A stretch of DNA of 64,000 bases from Atherinomorus stipes (taxonomy: Eukaryota > Chordata > Actinopteri > Atheriniformes > Atherinidae): the NCBI GenBank assembly GCA_023101725.1, contig JALJCO010010235.1, positions 823,734 through 887,733 of the forward strand, in the 5' to 3' direction. Of this stretch, positions 1-19,480 are shown piece by piece. The translations under genes and the position numbers were made by a program. The first letter of the stretch is position 1; every line of letters starts with the position of its first letter. A model generated the notes under the pieces. The model was not told the DNA's origin, made no database searches, and saw nothing but the letters and a program-made list of their open reading frames with translations.

Positions 1-53
1 TCATTAATATCTTAATCTAAAGGTGTAGTCAGTGCTGTGTAGGTGGACGTTAC

Positions 54-8450
<8,397 letters not shown>

Positions 8451-8869
8451 AAACAATTTTCAATAAATAGTGATATAAATGATGCTGGGTGTAATTTAAT
8501 TAAATTTGACGTCATATTTGGATTTTTTTTCAAAGCTGAATTTCACATATTGGATCTGCAGATTGTTTTTTGTTTGTTTGTGGATTTAATGTTCATCCAG
8601 AGTGGCCTCAGACAGGAAAAACAAAACAATACAAAAAAAAAAAAAAAAAACCATCTGGGATTTCCAAAATGTGCCACAGTACAGTCACAAATATTGACCA
8701 TTTTACAGACAACCTTCCAGTCAGAAATAGTGAGGGAAGAAAGGGAAATGAGCCTCAAGAGTCACTGAATATTCCTTCAAACTGTAGGAAAATATGGAAA
8801 GAAGGACTAATATGTTAGATGGTTTGGTTTGTTTGCGTTTAAATTTCTTTAAAAAGTTAAACCCTGGAC

Positions 8870-9010
8870 AGGCTGGCATCTGACAACCACTCACATTCAC
8901 TCAGGGTGAATTTAGGAGCAGGTGAAGCGAACATAATTCTGACTGTAGGAGGAAGCCAAAGAACCAGGACAGACCTCATTCATGAGGAAGACATGCAGAC
9001 ACCTCAGCAA
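8870..9010 (+). repeat. degenerate copy of a common fish dispersed repeat
   Basis: The motif order is ACAACCACTCACATTCACTC, then GGTGAATTTAGGAGCA, then ACTGTAGGAGGAAGCC, then AGACATGCAGAC. This follows a widespread vertebrate repeat that normally reads CACTCACATTCACACC...AATTTAGAGTCACC...TGTGGGAGGAAACC...ACATGCAAACTCC. It is a diverged fragment; the family name is not resolved here. Confidence 0.5.
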
Positions 9011-9944
9011 GAAGCAGCTAGATCCAGGAACCTTCCTGCTGTGCCATAACAGTGCCAAGCACACCACTGTGCAGCTCTGATTTAATCTGGTAAAGCTTCA
9101 AAATGTCCACCGTGTGCTCCTTACTGATGGCAACTTAAATAACAAGTTTTCAAAAATGAAATTTCACGAAAGCTTCCAAGGAACTCAAGTTTCTGTCCAA
9201 GTTTGACCCCTTTCTTATATTTATGTAAAACACGCAGATAAAAACAACATGTTGACCTTGTCTGACATGTTGAAGTAGTTTAGGTTCTACTGAACTATTA
9301 ACAGTATGAGGAGGTGCCCAGAATTTTGCATGACATTGATGCACATTCATGCACACTAGTTTGGTGTTAACGCTTTAGTTCAAGCTTGTGCAAGTGACTC
9401 TGGTCTGCCAGCAGGGGTAGCTGTGGCTCCAGCACAGCATCTGTAATGTGCACTAAAAACAATTTACAGGAAAACACACACACATACTCCAGTTCTGTGT
9501 GAGTCAGTCTAACCCTGTCAGAATCACGTCTTACTTTGGTACTGATGGGAGCTTTCACTCCAGCATGTATGAACACTGCATGTGTGTGTGTGTGTGTTGC
9601 AGAAAACTGCCTTGCAGACCCCCAGAGAGCACGAAAACCAATACCAGGTTCAGACTGCGGCATCCGAGCCAGCTGATGACTGGATCTATGATGAGTCTTG
9701 TGACGTAAACCCTCAAGTCCAAAGAAGCAAGGACTGTGTGTAAAATGCAAATCAGTAGATGAATCCAATGACTTTCCTGTAAACCAACATTTTTTTTAAA
9801 GTGTCAAGTAATTTTGCAAGACAACACTCCAAGACCAAATAAGTAGTTTTGTGCAGTTCAAAGTCAATCAGACTTGTAGACACGTAAATGTCTGATGTTT
9901 AAGAGGCCCACTCTCTAGCTGCTAGCTCTTAGCTCGGAAACTTC

Positions 9945-10018
9945 TCTCCGTGACGTGACGTCATCAAGATAAGCAGTTGCGGTCGGCTCATTGAGTTACA
10001 TGTACAATCAAAGCCTTG
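9945..10018 (-). repeat. dispersed repeat with a CRE motif, copy A
   Basis: On the complement about 72 bp align with 22585-22655 at roughly 80% by eye, sharing TACATGTAACTCAATG, GACCGCAACT and TGACGTCA. The 8 bp palindrome TGACGTCA (9956-9963) is a consensus CRE/ATF site. Confidence 0.6.
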
Positions 10019-10852
10019 GAACTGACAACTAACAGCCTGTAAGGCCCACACTTAGTGGACTCAGAACTGTAGCGGATCTAGAACAGCACCAACTGGACCC
10101 ACAACTGTCAGTCATGACAGTGGCGAGGCACTAGTTCCCTGCGTTAGCTTGCGGCTAACTCGCGGCAAATAATTAGCCTTTAAAAATGAGAAGAATTACT
10201 GACATCTAGAGATAAAGATGGGTATAGCAATGACTTTATATGCCAAGCACTGTAGTGAATGTATGGTGGCCATCAGTGGCCAAAATTCTCCCAGATATAA
10301 AGATGTTTTCATCTGTGAGTGGATCCAGAGGTCTCAGGTGTAGCTATGACTGAACTACAGGTAACTACTTTTAATATCTTTCAAGGCCTTACTTATCCCA
10401 AACAGTGCTCTAATTCCCATTAAACAAAGCTGGTAGAGCAAGTTCAGAGTTTTCACTTCACACTCATTGTTTTGTCCCTTCAGAGACACTGTAGTAAAAA
10501 TAGTAGCACAAATATGGCAGCCTACATCTAAACCCCGAGCAAGTAGATAAAAATGACTTATTTTTCTAAGAAAATAAACACATAACAGCGATTGTAGTGC
10601 AGCAATCACACATCAATAGAAACACAGTTTTTAATTATACATTTTTCTGCCATTGACCTTTGATTTTGTGACATACTGCACATTTAAGTTATCTTATAAT
10701 GTATTATAGAAGTATTGTATCGGGACTTGGCATTGGCCAATGACTTGACTCTGACTTCAGGAAAACCCTGATCAGGAGATCTCTATCCAAAGTTCTTTAT
10801 TAACACCAGAAAACATAGCTAGATTAGTAGCTAAGTGCTTTTTTGAAGATGT

Positions 10853-11133
10853 CCATGTGGGGGCCCATAAGGGTTAAATTTTGGCTGCATATGAGGGACC
10901 CAAGTGGGTTTGTCCACGGTTTCCATGGTGGCCCCACATGTGTTTGCCCGTGTGGGTTTCCACATATGGGGCCAGTGTCACTGAAACTATGAGATCTGCA
11001 AATTTGCCCAGTTCAAGCCCATGCCCATAGGCTACATGGGCAAACACAGGTGGGGCCACCATGGAAACCGTGGACAAACCGACTTGGGTCCCTCATATGC
11101 AGCCCAAATGTAACCCATATGGGCCCCACATGG
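10853..11133. repeat. foldback repeat, about 100 bp arms
   Basis: The left arm (10853-10955) and right arm (about 11030-11133) are inverted copies carrying GCATATGAGGGACCCAAGT and GTCCACGGTTTCCATGGTGG in mirror order. The ends are CCATGTGGGGG and CATGTGGGGCC; the loop is about 75 bp. It looks like a non-autonomous foldback transposon; the target duplication is not clear. Confidence 0.7.
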
Positions 11134-11260
11134 AAATGCTGGGATCTGAAAACAAGCTAAACCTAGCAACAAAGTTGCTTATATAGCAACACTGTAAAGA
11201 ATGGGTCCTTACATGTTAGAAATGGACAGTTCTGGTCCATTTCTAACAGCTAGCTGCTGT

Positions 11261-12058
11261 TAGTGGTGGGCACATTGATCCAAACATACCATCGTTGGTA
11301 TCGAATTTATCAATATTAGTGAGACAGCATCGATTCTTAATGCCAGACTTAAAAACTGTTAGAATCTTCATAAATAAAGACGATAAAGTGGTTTTTGGTG
11401 GATTTGGTTCAAAGCTGTGACAAAGCACCTTCATGCCCCAAACCACATGGTGTAAGTAATAGCTTTATGTGTTTTTAAAAAAATGAATGCATTAATTCCA
11501 CATTAAAACACATTAATTTTTACAGCCCTATTGAAACATATCATAGCATTATCGACAATAATAGCTCTTTATTTACTTGGTATTAGGGATATAACCATGT
11601 AAAAATTTCTAATGTCTACTTTGTACGTTTCAAAGGGGAAAACCCTCCAGAGTAATGTTCACGCAGGTGCCTTTGTTGCATTCCACAATGTTGCAAACTA
11701 GGGATGCACTGAAAATTTGGCCACTGAAAGTTTGTGGCCGAACATGACCCAAAAGTGCATTTTTGGTTTTCGTCCGAAAGACATCAATTCCCAAAACAAC
11801 ACGGCCGAAAGGCGGCAAACAGCGCATCCAGCATGCGATTTATGCGCTTTGTGTTTTCATGTGAGAACATATTTAATTTCAGTCTTTCAGCAGCCAGTCA
11901 GTTAACAGCCTGTATTATTATTTGTTGTAGTACTACAGAGATAAATTTAAAAGGCATTATGTGATATACACATAAGTAGGGTCAAACTAAATATTTTATT
12001 TTAAATTTTAATTTATATTCTGCATGGTATCAGATTGATACCAAATCTTGCAGTATCA
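11261..12058. mobile_element. possible hAT-like element with a second hAT end inside
   Basis: The left end TAGTGGTGGGCAC and right end (complement) TAGTGATGTGTGATACTG resemble a hAT-type TIR, and TATCG/GATACC-rich sequence lies inside. A separate hAT-like end, TAGGGATGCACTGAAAATTT, sits at 11699 and has no partner. No convincing 8 bp duplication was found, so the boundaries are tentative. Confidence 0.35.
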
Positions 12059-12068
12059 CACATCACTA

Positions 12069-12577
12069 CAGGTCATGAGATATCTGGGTGACTTCACTTC
12101 TTTTACTTTAGTTCTTTTCTTGGTCATAACAGCTATCCTGAAACTTTGTTTTTTGTTAAACTCCTTTGTTTTAGGAAAGTCTCTTTTCCAAATCTCCCAT
12201 CATTCCTTTGCATACCAAAGCCAGAGACACGGTTGTTACGGTGCTGTAAACCCAGGATGAAAACCAGCATTTCTGTGACTTTGGCAAGAATTTGGAAACA
12301 TAAACAGCTGTGTGAAGACATCAGCTTTGGAAGAACAAATCACTCCACTTCCTCTGCTTGTCCTGAAACTCTGAAGCCACTTATTCACCCTGATTTTATT
12401 AAATATAAGCACCACAGCTGCTTCACACATCTGAATTTAATCCAGAGTACTGCAATGTTTCCTAGAAGAAACAGTGTTGGGTTCAAAGCTGTGTCTTCCA
12501 CGGACAGAAATTCCCTCCATCTGCTCCTCTTCCAGAGAAACACCAGGTTTCAGTGAAAACCTCAGGAGTCATGTGTC
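12069..12577. other. intergenic, unassigned
   Basis: A 136-codon open frame (12146-12556) crosses this stretch but has no recognisable domain. I see no named repeat. Confidence 0.35.
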
Positions 12578-12585
12578 CTTCCCAT

Positions 12586-13425
12586 CAGTGGCGGAGCCAG
12601 ACTTTTATTGTTGAAGGGGCCAGAGGGGAGGGCAAGACTATCTCGGCGGGGTCCACTATAAGAATGACATCCAACGCAGTAACAGTACTTTCATTCATGA
12701 TGAGCACTGATTGAAATTTTCATTCGCGATTAATTGCATGTTTGATGCTCGGTGTTTTTATCCTTTAAAAGTGCTGCTATATGAGAAAAATGCTGCAACT
12801 GTTGGTTTACCAGTTAAAAACTAACAAGACAGAAATCTGGGACTCGTCCTGGACTCAGACCTGAATTTCAACATCTGAAAAGAAAAAGAAAAGAAAAAAA
12901 AGGAAAAAGAAATGGGAAAAGGAAGCTGCTGCTTCACATGGAGACCCAAAACTGCTTCCAAACCACTTCCCCGCCCATCTTATTTTAGACACGAGCTTCC
13001 TCGTAAAGTTGGAATTTTTAAGATCAGACGTGCAGAAGTTGAAAATCCCACTTTTGAGCTTTCCTCCCTGAGATATTAAGATTGGGGAAAGAAAACTGCT
13101 GCTTCACACAGGAGACCCCAAACTGCTTCCAAACCACTTTCCCCATCTTATTTTAGACACAAACTACCCCGTACAGTTGAAATTTGATCAGTATCGGCCT
13201 TTAGGAGCTGAAATTTATCGAGGTTGTCAGTATCGGTTTTAAAAAATGGTTATCGTGCTTCCCTATTAAAATGTGTTCATCGCCACCTACTACATAGTGC
13301 AAACTACTGTACAGGAATGACCGGGTGCTGTGACATGTCAGTCATCTGGAGGGGCACATGGGGGGGCCAATCCTATGTCAGGGGGGTCCAGTACCCTCCT
13401 GGCCCCCCCTCTAGCTCCGCCTATG
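12586..13425. mobile_element. 840 bp hAT-like element with perfect 8 bp target duplication
   Basis: The ends CAGTGGCGGAGCCAG and (complement) CATAGGCGGAGCTAG form an imperfect TIR. They are flanked by CTTCCCAT on both sides (12578-12585 and 13426-13433), the 8 bp duplication expected of hAT transposons. Inside is a direct duplication of about 170 bp (GCTGCTTCACA...GACCC...ACTGCTTCCAAACCACTT...TTATTTTAGACAC at about 12905 and 13095). A related stretch occurs at 32860-32990. No transposase frame is left. Confidence 0.82.
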
Positions 13426-13658
13426 CTTCCCATCACTTGCTTTCCTGGTTATTTCCATTCACTGTGATCCATTACTGTGAGTTGTATCCAGGTCAACTAC
13501 TGAGGACATGAGACATGAGGATGAGTCACAGAAACCAGAGAGAATACATCACATATTTCTCCACGTTATACGAAAATGCTTCAGTGATGATGGGATGTGG
13601 CTGGTAACTGGGAGGAATGATTGATCAGGTCTGATCAACACATGTTAAATAAATACTA

Positions 13659-14083
13659 CACCGCAAAAACTCAAATTTTACCAAGTATTTTTTTTTTTCT
13701 ACTTTCTAGTCAAAATATCTCATCCCATTCAAAATAAAACAAAATCACCTACAAATATTTCAGTGAGATATAAGAACTTGTTTTTTAGACAAATGCATCT
13801 TATTTCAAGAAATCCTATCAAGAAAATTTTGCTTGTTGTATTGGCAGAACTTTTTGTTTATTACAGGCAAAAAAGGCCACTCTTAAAATAGATTGTAATA
13901 AGCAAAAAATTCTGCCAATAGAACAAGCAAAATTTTCTTGAAATAAGAATTGCATTGCCTTAAAGCAAGTTCTTTTACCGCACTGAAGTGTTTCTTGCTT
14001 GGTAATTTTGTCTTATTTTGAGTGTGATGGGATATTTTGACAAGAAATTAAGAAAACATTGGTAAGATTTTAGTTTTTTGTTG
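13659..14083. mobile_element. foldback DNA element of the CACTGCAAAAAC type
   Basis: Inverted arms of about 200 bp. The left arm starts CACCGCAAAAACTCAAATTT and the right arm ends in its degraded inverse. Both carry CAAAATATC(T/C)CATC, CAAGAAAATTTTGCTTGTT and TTGGCAGAA in mirror order. This is a common non-autonomous DNA repeat of fish genomes; superfamily not decided. Confidence 0.65.
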
Positions 14084-15288
14084 GTTGAGGGAAAGCCAAG
14101 AATCAGACAAATGTGACAGAAAAGGAGACTAAGCTTTAATAATTAACTGTTGGGATTATACATTGAGCAAAAACTAATCAAACAGACATGACAAAGCAGA
14201 TTATGGGATGCATAAGTTGGTTTAAAAGGTTTAATGACTGGACTGAAGTCTTTGGATTCATCTGTCCTTGTATTTTTCCTCAGAGCACCTCCACACAACA
14301 CAGAGCTGTTATGTAACATCATCACACCTACAGCTGCAGCTCGGCTCTCCACCAATCACAGCACAGATGTCTTTTCCATGACGACGGGTTGCCAAGGAGA
14401 GTTTCCTCACCTGCTGCTCCCGGACACAGAAAAAAAGCTGGTGTCTGATGGGAGGACGAGGCAAACCAGTGGAAAAACATCATGTTTAGCCAGAGGCCGG
14501 CTGCCTCTAATGTGACACACAGATGTACGGTAACCATGACGATGGACAACGTGGATCAGTGAGGTGCATCTTCCTCCAGCAGCAGATTGGTAACAAGGAG
14601 ATGTGCCACATGTGTTTTCTTCTCATGGACACATGTTAAGGATGAACTCTGTCCTGATTCTGGGGTTAGCCCACAAAAAAAGAAAAACTTAAAGTTTTGG
14701 TTGAATAAACAATGACCAAGAGATATCCGAGATAAACTCCTGATTACTGATTAATCCCAGTGTGTCTGGCCAGTTACTGAAGTCAGACACACCGGGATTA
14801 ATCAGTTTGTCCAGTAGGAAGCAGGAAGCAAGGTGCTGTCTGAAGTTCAGGAAGTAGTGGAACCGTGCATGTAGCCCATTCAGAGAAGCGCGACATAATG
14901 ACATAATGAAGCTGAAGTATGGTTGAAAATGTAAAAAATAAATCAGCTGTAAAAGGGTTGTAGCAGATTTTTTGCTAATCAAAATCAGCAGAAAAGGTTC
15001 TCCTTTTATGCTCTCATGTCTTCAAATACTGCCGATTAGGGATTTCCATAATGTTGGATGACAAACCCTTTGCGTCACATATGTACAAGATGGGTATAGC
15101 CCACGCGTAAACGGGTGACGCAGAGGGAGTGAGAATGTGTTGGTTAAAATGGTGTTTTCCTTCCCACTGTCGCCACCACTCAGTGCTTGCTCAGGATGGG
15201 GGATTGGATCAAGGTGTCTTTATTTGTACTCATGGGTAAACTTGTTGGACCGGGTGAAGCCAAGATTCCATCCAATCTGTTGGTTTCC
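14084..15288. other. intergenic, unassigned apart from a hairpin
   Basis: It contains the short hairpin at 14746-14806, listed separately. The rest shows no gene or repeat I can name. Confidence 0.35.
14746..14806. repeat. 23 bp inverted repeat with 15 nt loop
   Basis: The arms ACTGATTAATCCCAGTGTG+TCTG (14746-14768) and its inverse (14784-14806) pair at 22 of 23 positions across a 15-base loop. The pairing does not extend outward. It could be a small palindromic repeat end, or less likely a hairpin RNA. Confidence 0.7.
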
Positions 15289-15291
15289 TTA

Positions 15292-16479
15292 AGCCCGGCA
15301 TACTCTGTGCGATTTTTGGCCGTTTTTGAGCCGATTTTCCAGACGTGCGACAAGTCTGGCGATCGGGCCGACTCTTGGCCAAACCGTATGTCATGCGTCG
15401 TGCAGTATACTATGGGATCACGAGAGCTGACTGGCACCTCACGACTAGGGATGTATACCGAGTACCGGTATCGTTTGGTACCGGTTCCTAATCTTAACGA
15501 TACCAGGGTACCGTTAAGATTCTGGACTAACGATACTCTTATTGATACTTTTTGTACATTTACCTAACCATCAAGTTATCATTACGCAGTCAAATAATCA
15601 CAATGATAGACTAAGACAGACACAATTCCCTTATTCTCCCAGCTGTCCTTCACCCACTTTTATGTCCAGGCTTCTTCAACATCATCTGAACAAATATTCT
15701 CCACCACTGGATCTTGTAACATCTTGTAATGTCTTTATTATTTACTCTAAATTATGTTATAGTATCAATAAGAGAATCGATAAATACCGGTATCGATAAG
15801 GAGTATCGATATTGGTATCGGTATCGATAAAATCATAACGATATACATCCCTACTCACGACGAGCTCCCGATCAGAAATTGTGAGTCGCAAGAAAATCAA
15901 ACCTGTTTGATATTTTGGTCATGGCTCGTGAGCGAATCACATGTTGAAGTGGCGCCACGACCAGACTGAGAACTCTTTACTCGGATATTTTCACATTTCG
16001 CATGCGTGAAACAAAAATGGAAGTAAACCAGAGGCAGCATGGCGACCTGGCTTGTCATTTGGATGGAGAGCTCGTAAAACCAACAGACCATACAGCCCTC
16101 GTCTGCTCAGCCAATTCCTCATCCACACACAATGTCGTCGCCTTTTATTTTTGGCGAACTCTTCACAAAAAAGAGCGCAAATCGCCAAGGCAGCGCGTTT
16201 TTTTGGTGATAGCATACTGTTGCTGCTGTTGTTGTTATTGTCGTCTTCTTCTTCTACTCCTAGCTGTATTTATTGCATTGCATGTCGGGATTGTTCAAGA
16301 CCCCAACATGTCTTTGAGGACGTATAGTGTGAGTAGTCAGATCGCATCCGAGCGTCGGTTCGTACAGTGTGAGGACAAACATCGCAAGCTGTGAACTTTT
16401 GAACTCTGCGACTGATTTGCACAAGTTGTGTTGGGGCTGCGAGCAACGATTGAAAGAATTGCACAGCGTATCCCAGGCT
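15292..16479. mobile_element. Harbinger-like non-autonomous element, copy A (with nested hAT)
   Basis: TIRs AGCCCGGCATAC and (complement) AGCCTGGGATAC, flanked by TTA on both sides (15289-15291 and 16480-16482). The 3 bp TWA-type target is the PIF/Harbinger hallmark. Without the hAT inserted at 15446-15853 it is about 772 bp and collinear with copy B at 49774-50492. It carries no complete transposase. Confidence 0.82.
15446..15853. mobile_element. 408 bp hAT-type MITE inserted in Harbinger copy A
   Basis: The ends TAGGGATGTATACC and (complement) TAGGGATGTATATCG are flanked by the perfect 8 bp duplication CTCACGAC (15438-15445 and 15854-15861). The inside is rich in TACCGGTATCG/ATCGATA motifs typical of short hAT elements. 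Copy B of the host element has the single uninterrupted site CTCATGAC (49920-49927), which proves the insertion. Confidence 0.92.
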
Positions 16480-16494
16480 TTAGCTAGGCTAATA

Positions 16495-16592
16495 TGAATC
16501 TGACTTAAATTTCTCTGTCTGTTAAGTGCCCTGAGGTGACATTGTCATGAACTGATGCTATACAAATAAAGCTGAACTGAATTGAATTGAAT
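16495..16592 (+). repeat. LINE/SINE 3' tail of L2 type
   Basis: TGCCCTGAGGTGAC...CTATACAAATAAAGCTGAAC followed by (TGAAT)n. This is the conserved 3' tail shared by L2-like LINEs and their SINEs. It sits 13 bp right of the Harbinger element; no body is visible. Confidence 0.65.
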
Positions 16593-16790
16593 GACCCTGC
16601 ATGGGGGGGGGAATAAGCTCATGTTTGGAGTAAACGCCAGTCAATCGAACTCTCGAAGAAAAAAAAAAAAAGAAACAGTAGACATAGCGAAGAACAGGAA
16701 CTACTTTGTGGTAAGAGCTTTAGATAGTGCAAGTTGGAAAACCAGGGTTATTATTGGTTTGGCTTTTACCCGCTCCTGAGCTCTGAAGGA
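16593..16790 (+). repeat. dispersed repeat R2, copy A
   Basis: Collinear with 32218-32415: shared GGGGATAAGCTCATG-like start, GCCAGTCA(A/C)TCGAA, a poly(A) stretch, TTGGAAAACCAGGGTTA and TTGGTTTGGCTTT. Same orientation. Unidentified transposon-derived sequence. Confidence 0.6.
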
Positions 16791-16852
16791 GTCGTTGAAT
16801 CTGAATAGGTTGAAGAATGAGGCGGCCATTAGCCTGAGAGAGAGGAATACTG

Positions 16853-17190
16853 TTGTTTACAAACAGAAACATGGAGGGACTCCAGACTCGACCTTTAAGT
16901 CCAGGCGGGGACAGAGATTTCTCGGTGGCTGCTCCGAAGTTGTGGAACAGTTTGCCTCTCTACACTAAAGCTGCCCAGTCTCTCTCGGGTCCAAACTCAA
17001 CACCAACTTCTTTTCACTGGCTTTTAAAACATAGTTGAGCTCAACACAGTTTTGTTTTTAATTTTGATTTTTTTTTTTTATGATTTTCTGTAATTTGGTT
17101 TGAACTTTTTCTAATTTTTGTGCCATTTTTCTGTCAAGCACTTTGGGCAACCTTGGTTGTTGTAAACATGCTTTATAAATAAATTTGAAC
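16853..17190 (+). mobile_element. L2-type LINE, 3' end of ORF2 plus tail
   Basis: The frame contains GDRDFSVAAPKLWNSLPLYT, the conserved C-terminal motif of L2/CR1-type reverse-transcriptase ORFs. It is followed about 120 bp later by a tail CTTTATAAATAAATTTGAAC (17169-17188). The 5' part is absent, as is usual for LINE copies truncated during insertion. No longer active. Confidence 0.82.
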
Positions 17191-18132
17191 TTAAACCTGA
17201 CCTTGAGCTCCAGAACCTCTAGAAAAGTCCAGATCCAGATGACCGGAAGGGGTCTGGTGGGTTAAATGGGTAGGAGGCCTGAACCAATAGAGTTAAAACG
17301 ACTACATTTTGATACGTACCGCTGCCTTCGTATACGAGGCCCCAGATTGATGGGAAAAATACTGCAAGACCCTAACACTGCTAACCCACCAAAGATCCAG
17401 ATCTAAACCAGATCTATGTCCAAAACCTGGAGGACAGTGACCCCCGAGGGCCGCAGTTTGACATCCTTGATTTTCAGTGTTCATTTACACCGAAGTGAAT
17501 GTTGGTCCAGTAATTATCCAAGAATAAGACGGCAATAAGAATAAGAGGAAGCAGGAATCCACCAATGGACAACCACTCCGCCTCCTGAGCCACAGTCGCC
17601 ATTCTAGCGCCTGCTGGAGTGATAAATGAATCAACAGGATGGTGGCATCGCACAGTATTTAGAAATGCATGGCACACTGAATTAATCTTTTACCAGGACT
17701 TTGTGAATGCACGGATGTTGATGCTTGCACAGCTGATGACCAGATGCCTGCCAGGAATCAATCACTGTTGGGGCACAAATGTACATTAAACGTGGGTGGT
17801 TCTGAAGAAGGAAGCTGATTTTAACGTGTTGCAGTTGTGAAGAACTTTAAACACTACATCGCTGCTGGGACCAGAGTTAATGTGCTCGTACGTTACTGAT
17901 CAACACACTAACAACTCTCCTGGGTTTTCAATAACCACAAGCAAACAAGGCATGAGTAGACTGGTCCCAGATGTCTGAGGGAAGTCAGGATCAGCATAAA
18001 CATGAGGGGCATGAAACAGTTTCACAGAAGCCGGTGTGTGTGTGTGTGAGTTCGGAGTCAGGATGGGCCAGATTGTGTTTCCCCTCTGCCTTCATTAGCC
18101 TGAAGTGGACTGATTGTTGTTTCTTCCATTCG
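17191..18132. other. intergenic, unassigned
   Basis: No exon or recognisable repeat apart from a short (TG)n near 18037. Frames here are short and featureless. Confidence 0.35.
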
Positions 18133-18136
18133 TTAA

Positions 18137-18760
18137 AGGAATAGTACACCCACAGAATGATGTGCCTTCATCGTCTCCTCACCCTCATGCTGAGCAAGAC
18201 TGTGGAGCACTTTTTTAATATCTCAAATGCAGCCGGAGATCAAACAAGTTTTCGTTTTCCCCCAACTTTTATATAATGGAGTTCACCAACACCCGATCCA
18301 AAAAGGTCCATTAAAGTCCACAAAAACTTGGCAATATTTCTCCGTACCGCTCTACCAATGTAATCCAAGTGTCCTGAGTGGGTAGCGTCCAGAATTTACT
18401 CGAAACAACATCATTTAGTATATTCTTATAGCAAAGCGCGTCCTTGTGAGGTCACAACACTACGGAAGCCGCAGCGTTCAACGCCTACTCTGCCGATAAT
18501 GCTGTTAACAATGTGCTAAGAGCGACCAAGCTACGAACAAACCGGGACAAACTCAAGAAGGGTTGGCTATTGATTTAAACAAAGACAGAAAGAGAACATG
18601 TGATCCAGATGCCCGGCTTCCGTCATGAACTCGCAGGGGCGCACTTTGCGGCAGCTAGATGTTCTACTGTTTAAGCTGTAAAAATATATTAAAAGAAAGA
18701 CAATAGGAGGGACGAGTGGACTGACTAGAGAGAGGAACGGGAAAGGTAGAGGAAGATGGA
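18137..18760. mobile_element. TTAA-target foldback transposon, copy 2 (right end lost)
   Basis: It starts AGGAATAGTACACCCACAGA after TTAA (18133-18136) and follows copy 1 (3174-4078) through AATGCAGCCGGAGATCA, AAAGTCCACAAAAACTTG and the CGTTCAACGCCTACTCTGCC block. Similarity stops near 18700 without the right terminus. Confidence 0.75.
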
Positions 18761-18873
18761 GGCCTTAAGTGTTGTCAACTTTTCGAGGGCACTAAAGCCA
18801 AATATCAGAGCAGGAAGGTCATCAAATAAAACAATTGTTTGAAGTCTATACTGTAGTCATAATTAAGACCTAA

Positions 18874-19469
18874 AGGATAACTTTCTTTTTTTTTCCAACC
18901 TGGACTTTATTTTTAGGAGTATATACGTGCATTTACCCACCGGTAAAATTTCTGCATCACTTTCAGTCCTTCAGAAGATATTAAGAGATTATTTATTAAG
19001 AGATGGGGCAGCCACTATAAGGGATCATCTGCAGTGAAACTCCTTCATTTCACCAATACTTGAAGTAGAATGAACGAATGAACGAGTACTATTGTCCTGT
19101 GAGTGCAGAGTTTCACTCATTGTGTTTTTGTTGTTGTCTGGGTAGTGAGCTGCTCTTCTCAGCTGTACTACGGAAACGCGTATCGTGAACGCACGGCCCT
19201 GAAAAGTGTGTAGAACACCCTGATAACTAACAAAATGCTAAATCTGGACTCACAGGACAATAGTACTCGTTCGTTTGTTCATTCTACTGAAAGTATTGGT
19301 AAGTAGTTTGCTGCATATAATGCCTTAGTGGCTGCCCCTTCTCCACCATGATACTGGATGTACACCGAAGGGCGACTCAGCTTAATATCCTCCAAAGGAC
19401 TCAAAGTGAAGCAGAAATTTACATGTAGTAATAAGGTCCAGGTTGGAAAAAAAAAAAGAAACTTATCCT
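18874..19469. mobile_element. TTAA-target foldback transposon, second family, copy 1
   Basis: Inverted ends AAAGGATAACTTTC and (complement) AAAGGATAAGTTTC, each followed by a T tract and CCAACCTGGAC. The right flank is TTAA (19470-19473) and the left is a one-base variant CTAA. The arms mirror each other through ACTATTGTCCTGTGAGT/ACTCACAGGACAATAGT. A second copy is 48460-49080 and a half copy is 55650-55850. Confidence 0.78.
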
Positions 19470-19480
19470 TTAAGGCTTAA

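Larger units (their letters stand above)
8461..10850. other. intergenic, mostly unassigned
   Basis: It includes a poly(A) tract (about 8633-8650), a short (TG)n at about 9580-9597, a degenerate dispersed repeat at 8870-9010 and a CRE-bearing repeat at 9945-10018. I recognise nothing else and no coding exon. Confidence 0.4.

Noticed and set aside
12146..12556. 136-codon frame as a possible gene
   Set aside because: No recognisable domain, no splice context and random-looking composition.
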